The notes: generated by a model not told the origin, from the sequence alone. A stretch of DNA of 64,000 nucleotides from Flavobacteriales bacterium (GCA_016705955.1 JADJKO010000007.1:1-64000); one strand, 5' to 3'. Numbered from the stretch's first letter, positions 20,590 to 30,525 are shown. A program made the numbers and translations.

Positions 20590-22461
20590 ATGCACTTCAT
20601 TTCGCGCGTCGCGCTACTGCCGTTCGCTGTTCTTGGTTCCCTGCTGGCTGATGCGCAATGCGATCGCTGGCAGCAACGGGTGAAGTACGACATGCGCGTG
20701 GAACTCGATGTCCATTCGCACCGGTTCACCGGATCATCGCAACTCACCTACACGAACAACAGCCCGGACACGTTGCACGAGGTGTTCTTCCATCTCTATT
20801 TCAACGCCTTCCGGCCGGGAAGCGAAATGGATGTCCGGTCGCGGACCATCACCGATCCGGATAGCCGGGTCGGCGATCGCATCGTTCACTTGACGAAGTC
20901 CGAGATGGGCGGATCGGCGGTCGATCACATGACCCAGAAAGGGAAAGCGGTGGTGTTGACGCCATTGGGCACGGTGCTGAGAGCCGTTCTAGCGGATCCT
21001 TTGCTTCCCGGAAGGACCACCACACTCGCGTATGGTTTCTATGGCCAAGTGCCCGTGCAGATCCGCCGGAGCGGGCGCGACAATGCGGAAGGCGTGGCTT
21101 ACACCATGACCCAATGGTATCCGAAGCTCGCCGAGTACGACGCGCGCGGATGGCACGCCGACCCCTATGTGGCGCGCGAGTTCTTCGGGGTGTGGGGTGA
21201 TTTCGATGTGACCTTGACCTTGGACAGTTCCTTTACCGTGGCTGCGACCGGTGTGCTACAGAACCCGGAACAGATCGGGCACGGCTATCCGGTCGGGCGC
21301 AAGGGATTGAAGCCCGACAAGGATGCTGGCGACAAACTCACCTGGCACTTCCACGCGAAGAACGTTCACGATTTCGCATGGGCGGCGGACAAGGACTTCG
21401 TGCATACCATGGAACAGGTCCCGGATGGGCCGATGCTCCACTTCTTCCGCAAGAACGATCCTGCATTGAAGGAGGCTTGGGAGCAATTCCCAGCGTACAT
21501 GGTGAAGAGCTTCCTCTTCATGAACGAACATTTCGGAACGTATCCATGGCCGCAGTTCAGCTTCGTGCAAGGAGGGGATGGCGGCATGGAGTATCCCATG
21601 CTCACCATGATCACCGGCAAGCGGCGACTGGGCAGTTTGGTGGGCGTGAGCGTTCACGAGAGCGTACACAGTTGGTACTATGGCCTGCTCGCCAGCAATG
21701 AAGGACGCTATGCCTGGATGGACGAAGGCTTCACCGAGTATGCGGGAGCACAGGTGATGAAGCACTTGTTCAACAACGACGCCGATCCTTATGCAGGAGC
21801 GATCTCCGGGTACAAGGCTTTGGTGGAAAGCGGGAAGTACGAACCACCGAGCATCCACGCGGACCACTTCAGGACCAATGCAGCATACAGCACCGCAGCG
21901 TACTCATTCGGTGAATTGTTCGTGTTCCAGCTGGGCGCGGTGATCGGGGAGAAGACCTTGGCGAAGGGCATGCTCCGCTACTTCGATGCGTGCAAGTTCA
22001 AGCACCCCGAGCCGATCGATTTCGAGCGCGTGATGGAAAAGCAGAGCGGCGTGGAACTGGATTGGTACTTCGATGAGTGGATCAACACCACGCGCAAGCT
22101 GGACTACGCGATCACCGAGGTGTTGCAGGTCGGGGAGAAGTTGCGGATCACGTTGGCGAACAAGGGCGACCAGCTGATGCCGGTGGACCTGCGGATCACA
22201 CAGCGTGATGGGCGGACCATCCAATACCACATTCCACTATCCCTGATGCGCGGTGGCAAACCAGCCGGAAGCGAGGCCAATGCCTTCAGCACGTTGGCCA
22301 CTTGGCAATGGACGGATCCCACGTACACGTTCACCATGGATGGCTCATTGAAGGACATCGCGGAGATCACCATTGATCCGCTCCAGCGCACAGCGGATCT
22401 CGATCGTGAGAATGACCGTGTGGAACTTCCGGAAGGTGCCGGAGGCTTTGTGCGTCCCTAA
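20590..22461 (+). CDS. M1-family metallopeptidase, secreted
   Basis: 623 residues. A signal sequence occupies about 1-22 (ending LLADAQ). The N-terminal beta domain is followed by a gluzincin catalytic domain with HESVH at 356-360 and the third zinc ligand Glu379 in WMDEGF, the exact HExxH-x18-E spacing. The exopeptidase-type motif GGMEYP precedes it. It should cleave N-terminal residues from peptides in the periplasm or outside. ATG 20590 is preferred over the TTG at 20572. The last codons overlap the convergent hydrolase gene by 4 bp. Confidence 0.9.
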   Translation: MHFISRVALLPFAVLGSLLADAQCDRWQQRVKYDMRVELDVHSHRFTGSSQLTYTNNSPDTLHEVFFHLYFNAFRPGSEMDVRSRTITDPDSRVGDRIVHLTKSEMGGSAVDHMTQKGKAVVLTPLGTVLRAVLADPLLPGRTTTLAYGFYGQVPVQIRRSGRDNAEGVAYTMTQWYPKLAEYDARGWHADPYVAREFFGVWGDFDVTLTLDSSFTVAATGVLQNPEQIGHGYPVGRKGLKPDKDAGDKLTWHFHAKNVHDFAWAADKDFVHTMEQVPDGPMLHFFRKNDPALKEAWEQFPAYMVKSFLFMNEHFGTYPWPQFSFVQGGDGGMEYPMLTMITGKRRLGSLVGVSVHESVHSWYYGLLASNEGRYAWMDEGFTEYAGAQVMKHLFNNDADPYAGAISGYKALVESGKYEPPSIHADHFRTNAAYSTAAYSFGELFVFQLGAVIGEKTLAKGMLRYFDACKFKHPEPIDFERVMEKQSGVELDWYFDEWINTTRKLDYAITEVLQVGEKLRITLANKGDQLMPVDLRITQRDGRTIQYHIPLSLMRGGKPAGSEANAFSTLATWQWTDPTYTFTMDGSLKDIAEITIDPLQRTADLDRENDRVELPEGAGGFVRP

Positions 22462-23399
22462 GGCCGGGTAAGGATCTCCTTCAGCACCCGCACGAATTCC
22501 TTCGGCCGTTCGATGTTGGCCACATGCCCTGTTCGCGGGATCACGATCCAATGATCCTCCGGGATCCCATTCCGCGCGAGGACCGCGCGACCTGTCGCGT
22601 TCGGGATCAACTCATCGCGTTCGCCCCAGATCAGGTACACGGGCATGTGCCAGTGGTAGCGTTTGGTGACCATCGCGTCCTCGTGCGCCATCAGATCGGT
22701 GATCAAGGTGATCTGTGCCGGTCGGTATGGTTCGGCGAATTCGCGGTAGATCTGGTTCAGGATGAAGCCCGGAAGGATCGGATCCTTGTAGAGTGCGAGC
22801 TTGATCCCGAACCGGAGATCCTGCGGAGTTGGTGTGCGCATCACAGCAAGCATGCCTTCCGCGCCATGCGCGATCGCGATGCTGTCCGCGAGTGCTTTGG
22901 AGTAATCGCTCACGAGTCCATCGTAGATCACCAACCGCTTTATGCGTTCGGGATGCAACTCCGCCAAGCGCGCGGCCACACCACCGCCGTAGCTGTTACC
23001 CACCACCGCGATCGGTTGCTTGACCCCAAGGCTGTCCAGGATCAGGATCACATGCGCAACTTGGTCATCGATACTGCGACCAATGTGCATGGTATCCCAC
23101 TTCGCACTGCGACCGTGGCTCAACAGATCGGGCACGATGCAGTCGTAATCGTCATTCAGCAGCTTCGCGGTCCTGCTCCATTGCAACGCACCGGTGCCGG
23201 TATAGCCGTGCAGTAACAGCAGTTTCTCCTTTCCGGTATCGCGGTACCAGGAGAAGTGCGGACCGCTTGCGTCCGCGACGAGGTGCGCTTGATACTCGTT
23301 CCGGAGCAGTCGCTTATCACACGCACGACCATGCATGCGCGCGAGATTGCAGGAGGCGAAAAGCAACAAGAGCGAAACGAACGTGAGTAGGGGGCGCAT
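22458..23399 (-). CDS. Alpha/beta hydrolase lipoprotein
   Basis: 313 residues. The lipobox LFASC (Cys17) predicts a lipid-anchored protein. The alpha/beta hydrolase core has LLLHGYTGTG (oxyanion region near 61-70), nucleophile Ser136 in GNSYGG, the acid in WGERDEL, and the catalytic His in RTGHVANIE. The substrate is not predictable. The start overlaps the stop of the DUF5916 gene (TGATG), so they are translationally coupled. Confidence 0.85.
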   Translation of the reverse strand: MRPLLTFVSLLLLFASCNLARMHGRACDKRLLRNEYQAHLVADASGPHFSWYRDTGKEKLLLLHGYTGTGALQWSRTAKLLNDDYDCIVPDLLSHGRSAKWDTMHIGRSIDDQVAHVILILDSLGVKQPIAVVGNSYGGGVAARLAELHPERIKRLVIYDGLVSDYSKALADSIAIAHGAEGMLAVMRTPTPQDLRFGIKLALYKDPILPGFILNQIYREFAEPYRPAQITLITDLMAHEDAMVTKRYHWHMPVYLIWGERDELIPNATGRAVLARNGIPEDHWIVIPRTGHVANIERPKEFVRVLKEILTRP

Positions 23400-25846
23400 C
23401 AGGTTGAACGCTTTCTGACGAGCCGTGCAGCATCGATGAAGTAAAGGACCTTCAGCGAGAAACTGTTGATGCCGGGTGCTCTCCATGTGTCATTCAGGTT
23501 GCTGAAGTAGTTCTGCGCCACCACGTTCTCGCGTGTGAAGATGTTGTCCTTCCATCCCAGGGTGAGTTCGCTTCCGGGTGCGAAGTTCCAACGCAACCAG
23601 AGATCCACGGTGAACGCATCGAAGTCCACGTCATGGATCGAACCACCGTCGTCATTCAACCCGTCGTAGTCGGTCTCCGCGAGTTTGCCATCCGGCAGGA
23701 GCACGTGGTAATCCACGTAATGCGCACGACTCCAATAGTGGCGCACGCGCGTAGAGAGGGAGATCTTCCTGGTGAACGCATAGCTGCCTTGCAAACCGAT
23801 CGAGGTGGTCCGGAGATCTCGTCGCCCGAGGATGATGTCGTCGTTGTAGAACGCCACCCAGCCCACACCCTCATTCTGGAACATGTGCTCCATCGGAACG
23901 ATGAAGAAGACCTTGTCGCTTGGGCGGAATCGTGGCTCGAAACTCAGGGCCATGGTCTTGCGGTCGCGGTCGTTGAACGTCCGATAGCTTCCGTTCACGT
24001 CCAGCGCGAACGGTTTGTTGTAGTTGCTGCTGATCCAGGCGGTGTACTGGATGTTGGTGGGGAATTCATACAACCGACCGGGAACACGCGCCTCGAAGGG
24101 GTCATAGGTAACCACCGGTTCGGCGCGCACGCTTCCGCCGAAGGCGTTGAACCCTTTCAGTACCCGGAACGTGTTCAACTCCACCGCGAAATTGAAGAAG
24201 TGATCGGGCTGGACCACGCGCAGGTATTCGCTTTGCAATCCCACGCCCCACCGCTGCCACGGCGCCTTCGGCTTGTACTTGGTGTAGTTGAGGTTGGTCT
24301 CCACGCCGCGGTAGTTGGTGTACAACCAGAAGCCGAGATCGTTGGGGTCGAAGTCCGGTGACACTTCGTTGTATTCCGCGTTGTAGGTCCACGCGCCACC
24401 GGTTTTCGCAAGACCTGCGGTGTATGAATAGCCGGGATCCGTGGGTTGTCCTTCCCCGAACTTCTGCGAGATGCGCAGATCGCCACCGCCTTGGATCGTG
24501 CGCGCCTTGTTGTTCAACAGGAAGTCCAAGGCCGTACAGTTCGCATCGTACACATCGCCATCGCGCGTCACGTTGGTGTTGATCACGCTCACGTAACCGT
24601 TGTTCGGCAATTGCTGATCGGCGACGAAGACGTTGTAATTCGTGAGCGGATCGGTGAGCACTTCGCGCGTATTCCCGAAGCTATCGGTGATCGTTCCGTA
24701 CGTGTCGCGCGTGATCGCGTTCAGCACTCCGAAGCCCAGACCATTTGCTCCGCGTCCACTCACCTTGGTGGCGTTGATCAACTTGCTCACGCCGGGATCC
24801 TTCGTCACGGTCTCGCCATCGCCGAGCGCGTCGTACAGCGCGCCGCGCAAGAGCGGCGCGCCGCCGATCCGTCTACTGTAGAAGATGCCGCCGCGTTGGA
24901 ACAGTTCCGTGCCTTCGGTGAAGAACTGCCGGTTCTCATTGTACTGTACTTCGAACGGAGAGAGATTGAGCACCACGTTGTCGCTCACCACTTGCCCGAA
25001 GTCGGGGATCAACGTCATGTCCAGCGTGTAGGCGTCGTTCAGTCCCACTTTCACATCCATGCCGCCGTTGAAGGTGCTGCTCCAATCATTCACTGCGGGG
25101 TCGTTCTGCGGAAAGTGTTGCGCATACCCCGACACATAGGGGTAGAGCATCAAGCGCAGCGGAGCCTTCACATCCTTGATCCCCGTGAGCACTCCGCATT
25201 GCCTCAACCATCCTTCCTTCAATGGATCGATCGGATTCCAGAAGGTCTTCTCACGCGTGCGGCCAACGAGACGCAGGAACTGCACACTCCACACGTGCTC
25301 CTCGTTCTTCGGAAAACGGAAAGCGGAGTAGGGGATGCTCATCTCGGCGACCCAGCCATCCGCCGTCATCGTCGCGGCGCTGCGCCACACGGCATTCCAG
25401 TTCTCGTCCTCTTCCTCGTTCGCCACGATCGCATCGAATTGCACACCGGCCGTGGTGACGATGAACTCGAACCCATTGCGACCGCTCTGATACGGATCCA
25501 AGGTGATCCCGAACCAATCCGTGATGCCGATATCATCACGCCCGCTCAAGCGTTGCATCACACTGTCGGGATTAGGATCGTAGAGGATCGCACCGACATG
25601 GATCGCCACATCATCATACACCACACGCACGGTGCTGCGGAAAGTGGCAGGCTCGTTCGGGCGTGGTTCGTTCTGCACGAACTCATCGCCGATCGGTGCG
25701 ATGGCCCAGATCGCTTCATCCAATACACCATCCACTACGATGCGCTCGGTGGTGCGCACGGCCGTGAGGTTCTTGCACAGGAGCTTGTCGTCCTGGGAGA
25801 AGAGGGAGAGAGGAAGGAGCAGTCCCGCGAGGAAAAGCGCGCGCAT
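23399..25846 (-). CDS. DUF5916 protein with N-terminal CBM9-like domain
   Basis: 815 residues from the ATG at 25846, which begins a clear signal peptide (MRALFLAGLLLPLSLFSQ); the longer 25906 start adds unconserved residues. Residues about 30-220 match the CBM9-like sugar-binding fold typical of DUF5916 proteins (VDGVLDEAIW; WFGITLDPY; EMSIPYSAFRF). The remaining ~580 residues are beta-rich with many aromatic strands and are probably an outer-membrane barrel. These proteins are common in Bacteroidota, and their role is undefined. Its operon partner is the downstream lipoprotein hydrolase. Confidence 0.85.
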   Translation of the reverse strand: MRALFLAGLLLPLSLFSQDDKLLCKNLTAVRTTERIVVDGVLDEAIWAIAPIGDEFVQNEPRPNEPATFRSTVRVVYDDVAIHVGAILYDPNPDSVMQRLSGRDDIGITDWFGITLDPYQSGRNGFEFIVTTAGVQFDAIVANEEEDENWNAVWRSAATMTADGWVAEMSIPYSAFRFPKNEEHVWSVQFLRLVGRTREKTFWNPIDPLKEGWLRQCGVLTGIKDVKAPLRLMLYPYVSGYAQHFPQNDPAVNDWSSTFNGGMDVKVGLNDAYTLDMTLIPDFGQVVSDNVVLNLSPFEVQYNENRQFFTEGTELFQRGGIFYSRRIGGAPLLRGALYDALGDGETVTKDPGVSKLINATKVSGRGANGLGFGVLNAITRDTYGTITDSFGNTREVLTDPLTNYNVFVADQQLPNNGYVSVINTNVTRDGDVYDANCTALDFLLNNKARTIQGGGDLRISQKFGEGQPTDPGYSYTAGLAKTGGAWTYNAEYNEVSPDFDPNDLGFWLYTNYRGVETNLNYTKYKPKAPWQRWGVGLQSEYLRVVQPDHFFNFAVELNTFRVLKGFNAFGGSVRAEPVVTYDPFEARVPGRLYEFPTNIQYTAWISSNYNKPFALDVNGSYRTFNDRDRKTMALSFEPRFRPSDKVFFIVPMEHMFQNEGVGWVAFYNDDIILGRRDLRTTSIGLQGSYAFTRKISLSTRVRHYWSRAHYVDYHVLLPDGKLAETDYDGLNDDGGSIHDVDFDAFTVDLWLRWNFAPGSELTLGWKDNIFTRENVVAQNYFSNLNDTWRAPGINSFSLKVLYFIDAARLVRKRST

Positions 25847-25971
25847 GGGGCGCGAAGGTCGGGACGCCGCCTGACGTGATCCTTCGGATCGCACACCGTC
25901 CACCATGTGATGAGCCGTTCAACACAAACGCGCCGCAGTTTCCAGCAGAGCGCTCACACTTGCTGTGAGAA

Positions 25972-26109
25972 CTACGCTGCTTTCCAACCCCTTTTCAATT
26001 CCCTCAGGTATTTCGGATGTCGGCGCATATCGAACAATCCGATGACGGCGATGGCTTTCGGGTCGATGCGATAGAGGTGGTTACCGCGTGCAGTTGTGCC
26101 GTTTATTTC
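25972..26109 (-). pseudogene. C-terminal remnant of a ParE/RelE-type toxin
   Basis: 45 codons without a start read (...)GNHLYRIDPKAIAVIGLFD and continue MRRHPKYLREL to a TAG. This looks like the last strands of a ParE/RelE toxin, including the LYR-ID and FD-xRxxP patterns. The N-terminal part of such a toxin lies at 30113-30304 on the same strand; joining the two gives about 100 residues, the normal toxin length. The simplest reading is one toxin gene split by the two T9SS genes between them. By-eye assignment only. Confidence 0.45.
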
Positions 26110-26189
26110 TCATCCGTGTTGAGAGAACGAGGCAGGCAATACCTTCGGCATGCGTTCTTTTTCATGCACACCAATTCCCACCGTCGGCC

Positions 26190-28718
26190 ATGGAACAGAC
26201 ATCACGCTTCCTGCTAGTCGTTTGCGCGTTAGCGCCGCTATTTTCCCAAGCACAACCCGGCATACCGGACCGTTGGGGCCAACCTTACACCAATAACGTT
26301 GCGCTCACCGAGAACCTTGGGCAAGTGCGCGGTACGGATGGCCAACCCGTGCCGCAGGTACAGTACTACACGCGCGGTGGCCAATTGCGGGCCTACGTGC
26401 AGAAGCACGCCTTGGTCTCCTTGGTGCTGGCTGCGCTGGATACGGACGCCACTACATTGGATACGCTTCGCAGGCTGGACTTCCAGCCGACCGGCGAAGT
26501 GGCAGCATACCCGGATGCGACGGCCTACGTGGTAAAGGATTATATCCAGAACTTCTACCTGCCTTGGTGCGGGCCGAACGGCGTTACCGATGTGCACAGT
26601 TACAGCGGTATCAAATACGAGAACATGTGGCCGAACATCGACATGCTCATCTACGGCACACCAAGCGGGGAGCAGATCAGCTTCGTGGTGCGGCCGGGTG
26701 GCCATCCGTTCAATTTGCAACTGCTCTTCAGCGGGCAGGACTGGCTTGGGCTGGATGTATACGGCAATTTGAAGATGATACTGAGCGGCAAGGAGATCCG
26801 CCTGCCACAAGCAGTGGCCTACCAAGTGAACACGGACAACACCGTGGTGCCCATGAGCTGGACCGCCAACTACACGGCGGATAACGGCAGCGGCGTAGTG
26901 GGGTTTCAGTTCTCGAGTTACGATGCGAGCAAAGTGTTGGTTTTCCAGATCGGTCATGGGCCGCTGGGCGGACCCATTACAACTCCGGGCGTGTGCTGGC
27001 GCACCTACTTCGGGGGCGATGGCACTGACCAAATAACGGCAAGTACTGCCGGGGTCTTTGGAGACCATTTTGTTACGGGGTACACCAATTCTTCATTCAC
27101 ACTGTTTCCACATGACGGGGGGCAGGTTATCTTTCAAGGTACTCCTTCCGTCTATGCTTCAAGGTTCGATGCGAACGACAAGGTATGGTGGTCCGATTAT
27201 TTCGGCGGCTCCGGTGCCTCCCAGCGAAGTACCGCCATGGTGGTGAACCATGCCACCACCCCAATGCTCTATGTGGTAGGCCAGACCTCCACCACCAACT
27301 TCTTTTCGGCGGACCCGAACCTAGGGAATGACTACTACGACCCGAACACGAGCGGCGGTGTGAACGGCTTCATCACCCGCTTCAATGCACAGAACGGTGC
27401 ACTTCTATGGTCCACTTACTTCGGCAACAATACGGTCACCGTGCAGGATGTAACGGTGGATGATGCGGACCGGCTGATCGTGGTGGGCACCACCAGTGGA
27501 GACCTGCCAGCGCACCAAGTGCCCTTGCCCCCAAATGCGGAAACGTGGACCTACGCTGGGAACACGGATGGCTTCGTAGCCTTATTCACATCGGAAGAAA
27601 AGGTATTGTGGAGCGCCTACATCGGCGGCCCCACCGATGAAAGCGCGATCACGGTGCGCACAAGCCCAACGAAGATCGTGGTGGTGGGCATTACCACGAG
27701 CAACATGCATCATTTAGCCGGAGGGTCCAACGCACATAACGACACCTACTCCGGCGGGGCGGAGGATGTATTCATCCAAGAGTTTGACCTCAACGGCGAT
27801 CAGCAGTGGGGAACTTGCGTTGGTGGCAATGGGCAAGACCTGCCAGGCAATCATGGGCTGGCCATTGATCAAGGCACGGGTGATGTTTACATCACCGGCT
27901 ACACGCGCAGTTCCGATCTACAATTGGTTCACCCAACAGACTGGTATGATGATACCTTCCAAGGTGAGCACAGCAATGGCTTCATTGCGGAATTCTCCGG
28001 GGTGGACCGCAGCGACCGTTGGATAACCTACGTGAGCGGAACGAACGGGGATGATGTCCTGAACAGCATCGCACTGGGTGATCATGGCCAAGTGTACGTG
28101 GCCGGTTACACCACCAGTTCGGACTTCCCGACGCTGCCGCTCACGGGGATCTATTCCGAACAGGCGCGACGAGGCTCTTCGGATGGCGTGGTCATGAGCT
28201 CTACCGGCACCCACTGGCGGGCGTGGTCCACCTATTTCGGAGGGGACAACGGGAATACAGGTTTGGACTGGATCACCACCATGACGGTGAACGACCAGTA
28301 CGGCAAGCTCTACGTGGCCGGGAATACCACCACAAATTACGTTGCGAACACGGTGTTTTTCCCACTCACCAACCCACAGACCACCGCGTGGTTCGATCCC
28401 GTTTACAACCCTGTCTTCGATGGATTCATAGCCGGGTTCTGCACCGCTGGCGTACTCACCGGAATCGAAGGGAGTGAACCCAATCCGGTTGGTGCGACTA
28501 TTCGCACCAGCGGACCGGATCAATTCGCCATAGATGGCTTGCCAAGAGGTACGCAAACTATTCGCGTATTCGATGCGAGCGGTCGACTGGTGTTGGAGCA
28601 AGTGACATTGACCGATGGCACCACCGCTGCTATATTCACGCTACCCCATTGTGCTTCCGGGGTATATGCCGTGCATGTGTTGGGCTGGTTGAATGCCAAA
28701 GTGCTGGTGCAGCGCTGA
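26190..28718 (+). CDS. SBBP-repeat beta-propeller protein with T9SS sorting domain
   Basis: 842 residues. A signal peptide (about 1-22, ending FSQAQ) is followed by an N-terminal domain usual for SBBP proteins (NVALTENLGQVR; GIKYENMWPNIDMLIYG). Next come repeated blades containing WSTYFGG-, ITGYT- and VAGYTTSSDFPT-type motifs, characteristic of SBBP (PF06739) repeats. The C-terminus (about 770-842) is a T9SS-type sorting domain. ATG 26190 was chosen because it begins the signal peptide. It is probably a large surface propeller. It is followed after 3 bp by another T9SS gene with a near-identical end. Confidence 0.85.
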   Translation: MEQTSRFLLVVCALAPLFSQAQPGIPDRWGQPYTNNVALTENLGQVRGTDGQPVPQVQYYTRGGQLRAYVQKHALVSLVLAALDTDATTLDTLRRLDFQPTGEVAAYPDATAYVVKDYIQNFYLPWCGPNGVTDVHSYSGIKYENMWPNIDMLIYGTPSGEQISFVVRPGGHPFNLQLLFSGQDWLGLDVYGNLKMILSGKEIRLPQAVAYQVNTDNTVVPMSWTANYTADNGSGVVGFQFSSYDASKVLVFQIGHGPLGGPITTPGVCWRTYFGGDGTDQITASTAGVFGDHFVTGYTNSSFTLFPHDGGQVIFQGTPSVYASRFDANDKVWWSDYFGGSGASQRSTAMVVNHATTPMLYVVGQTSTTNFFSADPNLGNDYYDPNTSGGVNGFITRFNAQNGALLWSTYFGNNTVTVQDVTVDDADRLIVVGTTSGDLPAHQVPLPPNAETWTYAGNTDGFVALFTSEEKVLWSAYIGGPTDESAITVRTSPTKIVVVGITTSNMHHLAGGSNAHNDTYSGGAEDVFIQEFDLNGDQQWGTCVGGNGQDLPGNHGLAIDQGTGDVYITGYTRSSDLQLVHPTDWYDDTFQGEHSNGFIAEFSGVDRSDRWITYVSGTNGDDVLNSIALGDHGQVYVAGYTTSSDFPTLPLTGIYSEQARRGSSDGVVMSSTGTHWRAWSTYFGGDNGNTGLDWITTMTVNDQYGKLYVAGNTTTNYVANTVFFPLTNPQTTAWFDPVYNPVFDGFIAGFCTAGVLTGIEGSEPNPVGATIRTSGPDQFAIDGLPRGTQTIRVFDASGRLVLEQVTLTDGTTAAIFTLPHCASGVYAVHVLGWLNAKVLVQR

Positions 28719-28721
28719 GCC

Positions 28722-30107
28722 ATGTGCTTTCATGGAGTTTTGTGCCGAGCCTTGTTGCTCGCGACCATACAGTGTGTGTGTGCTATGGCCCATGCGCAAG
28801 TGACATGGGTTACCGCAGGGTTGCCAGGGTTTCCCTACAACATTCAACAAGTAGTAGGCAATACCGCGCATGATGCTGTGTACTACGGCGGATCGGTAGC
28901 GCTTGGTGGCAATTGGCAACAAACGAACGCGGTGTTGCGCTATTCCGCTGGCCAATGGGATACGCTGGGTACCGTGAACGATATGATCAACACCATGATC
29001 GAATATCACGACACATTGCTGGTGAGCGGCGTTATTTTCTACGTGAACGGCACGGTACCCGTGGAAGGCATCGCTTACCATGACGCCCAAGGTTGGCATC
29101 CCTATGGCTCCCTCGCTCCATACGGTGCGCGCCGCCTGCGAATACTTGATGATACCTTGTATGCCGTGGGAACTTTCGATCATTGCGATGGAGTATCATG
29201 CACGGGTGTAGCCAAACGCACTGGTGGGCACTGGGAACCTGTTGGCCAGATATCCGGCGGCTATATCGTGATCGACATTGTCCGGTATAATGACGAATTG
29301 GTGATCATCGGTGGTTTGGACATCAACGGCGTTGGTGGCATTGCACACTTGGTGAACGGCCAATGGCAGGGCCTTGGGCAAGGCATTCTTGGCGGCCTCT
29401 CAGGACCACATTCAGTGGCCGTATTTCAGGGCGATCTATATGTGGGCGGGCAGATCAGTTTGGGCGCGGGTAATCCGGGGCAGGATATCATGCGGTGGGA
29501 TGGAAGTTCATTCCATCCACTGGGTCTCGGTCTCCAACGTGAGTTGGGCAACTTTTCTTCCTTCAGCGATGCGAGTGTGATGCAGGTGCATGATGGGCGC
29601 CTTTTCGTGGGTGGTGGATTCAACTATGCCGGGGGCGTTGAGGCGCATGGTGTCGCCTCATGGGATGGAACACGCTGGTGCGGCGTGGCGGGTGATCTGG
29701 TCTCTGTGTATAACGGGGGTGTTTACGGAATGGACTTCTACGGTGACACGCTATTTGTAACGTGCGGCGATTCGGTTGATGGGGTCTTTGTAAACAAGGC
29801 CGCCAAATTCATCGGCACCAGTTATGAGGATACGTGCAGCGCTCCAGTGGGTATTGCGGAGCACGAACCCAGCACAGGTGGTGCGGTCATTCACATGATC
29901 GGGCCGGATCAATTCGTCATGGATGGCTTGCCAATGGGCAAGCAAACCGTTCGCGTGTTCGATGCGAGCGGACGCCTGGTGTTGGAGCAAGTGAAAATGA
30001 CCGATGGCACCACCGATGCTACATTCGCACTGCCCCATTGTGCTTCCGGGGTATATGCTGTGCAGGTGCCGGGGTGGTTGAATGCCAAAGTGCTGGTACA
30101 ACACTGA
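28722..30107 (+). CDS. Secreted propeller-like protein with T9SS sorting domain
   Basis: 461 residues. A signal peptide (about 1-25, ending MAHAQ) is followed by seven or so beta-propeller-like repeats of the LVNGQWQGLG / ILDDTLYAVGTF kind, alternating 'displayed value' and 'label' strands as in Kelch-like secreted proteins. The sorting domain (GPDQFVMDGLPMGKQ to VLVQH) is nearly the same as in the previous gene at protein and DNA level, implying shared ancestry or gene conversion. The stop lies about 5 bp from where homology to a minus-strand toxin gene starts. Confidence 0.8.
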   Translation: MCFHGVLCRALLLATIQCVCAMAHAQVTWVTAGLPGFPYNIQQVVGNTAHDAVYYGGSVALGGNWQQTNAVLRYSAGQWDTLGTVNDMINTMIEYHDTLLVSGVIFYVNGTVPVEGIAYHDAQGWHPYGSLAPYGARRLRILDDTLYAVGTFDHCDGVSCTGVAKRTGGHWEPVGQISGGYIVIDIVRYNDELVIIGGLDINGVGGIAHLVNGQWQGLGQGILGGLSGPHSVAVFQGDLYVGGQISLGAGNPGQDIMRWDGSSFHPLGLGLQRELGNFSSFSDASVMQVHDGRLFVGGGFNYAGGVEAHGVASWDGTRWCGVAGDLVSVYNGGVYGMDFYGDTLFVTCGDSVDGVFVNKAAKFIGTSYEDTCSAPVGIAEHEPSTGGAVIHMIGPDQFVMDGLPMGKQTVRVFDASGRLVLEQVKMTDGTTDATFALPHCASGVYAVQVPGWLNAKVLVQH

Positions 30108-30112
30108 TCCAT

Positions 30113-30304
30113 TGGTTTCCGCAGGTCAATGTGCCGGACCGCGCTCTGGAAACCTTCAGGACGCATGGCGATGTATCGGATAGTGTGTTCCACTTCATCC
30201 ACAAAGCGTTGCTCTTCGCGCTTCGTCCAACGCTTGCACAGGAATTCCAGCGCCGAGATGTAGGTGGCCACAGCCGTGGGCGTCCACCTTACCGCTTTCG
30301 CCAT
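30113..30304 (-). pseudogene. ParE/RelE-type toxin, N-terminal fragment
   Basis: From ATG 30304 about 63 residues look like a ParE toxin (RWTPTAVATYISALEFL; RFVDEVEHTIRYIAMRP; AVRHIDLRK). Homology stops at about 30115, exactly where the plus-strand T9SS gene ends. The frame runs on to 29909 through antisense sequence, so any product would carry a foreign tail. The start overlaps the antitoxin's end by 16 bp, the normal operon layout. The lost C-terminal strands hold toxin activity in this family, so it is probably inactive. See the remnant at 25972. Confidence 0.7.
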
Positions 30305-30525
30305 GCTGCAACACGCTTCATGGCTTCTGAGTGGCTCAACGTATCGCCCTCATCGGCCTCGGAAAGGCTGCGTTCAACAGTTGTCTTGAGGGCCTTCGGT
30401 AGCTTCTCCCACCAGTCCTTCTGGTTCTTGGCGAGCACGGCCTTCACTTCATCAAGTACCGCATCGTCGTTGGTCTCCAACACTTGCTTGGCGATGCTCG
30501 CTTGCTTGATCTCGATGCGGCTCAT
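30289..30525 (-). CDS. Antitoxin partner of the truncated ParE-type toxin
   Basis: 78 residues from ATG 30525 (an upstream ATG at 30570 adds unlikely residues). The C-terminal half is acidic and helical (ERSLSEADEGDTLSHSEAMKRV), similar to short ParD/addiction-module antitoxins that include a KTTVERSLSE...LSHSEAM element. The N-terminal half (IKQASIAKQVLET; VKAVLAKNQKDWWEKLP) is a coiled helix. It overlaps the toxin start. It probably represses its own promoter, as is usual in the family. With the toxin broken it is likely an orphan. Confidence 0.65.
   Translation of the reverse strand: MSRIEIKQASIAKQVLETNDDAVLDEVKAVLAKNQKDWWEKLPKALKTTVERSLSEADEGDTLSHSEAMKRVAAWRKR

Noticed and set aside
24446..25879. 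A 477-codon plus-strand open frame opposite the DUF5916 gene
   Set aside because: Antisense shadow with no domain content; the minus-strand gene has signal peptide and CBM9-like motifs.
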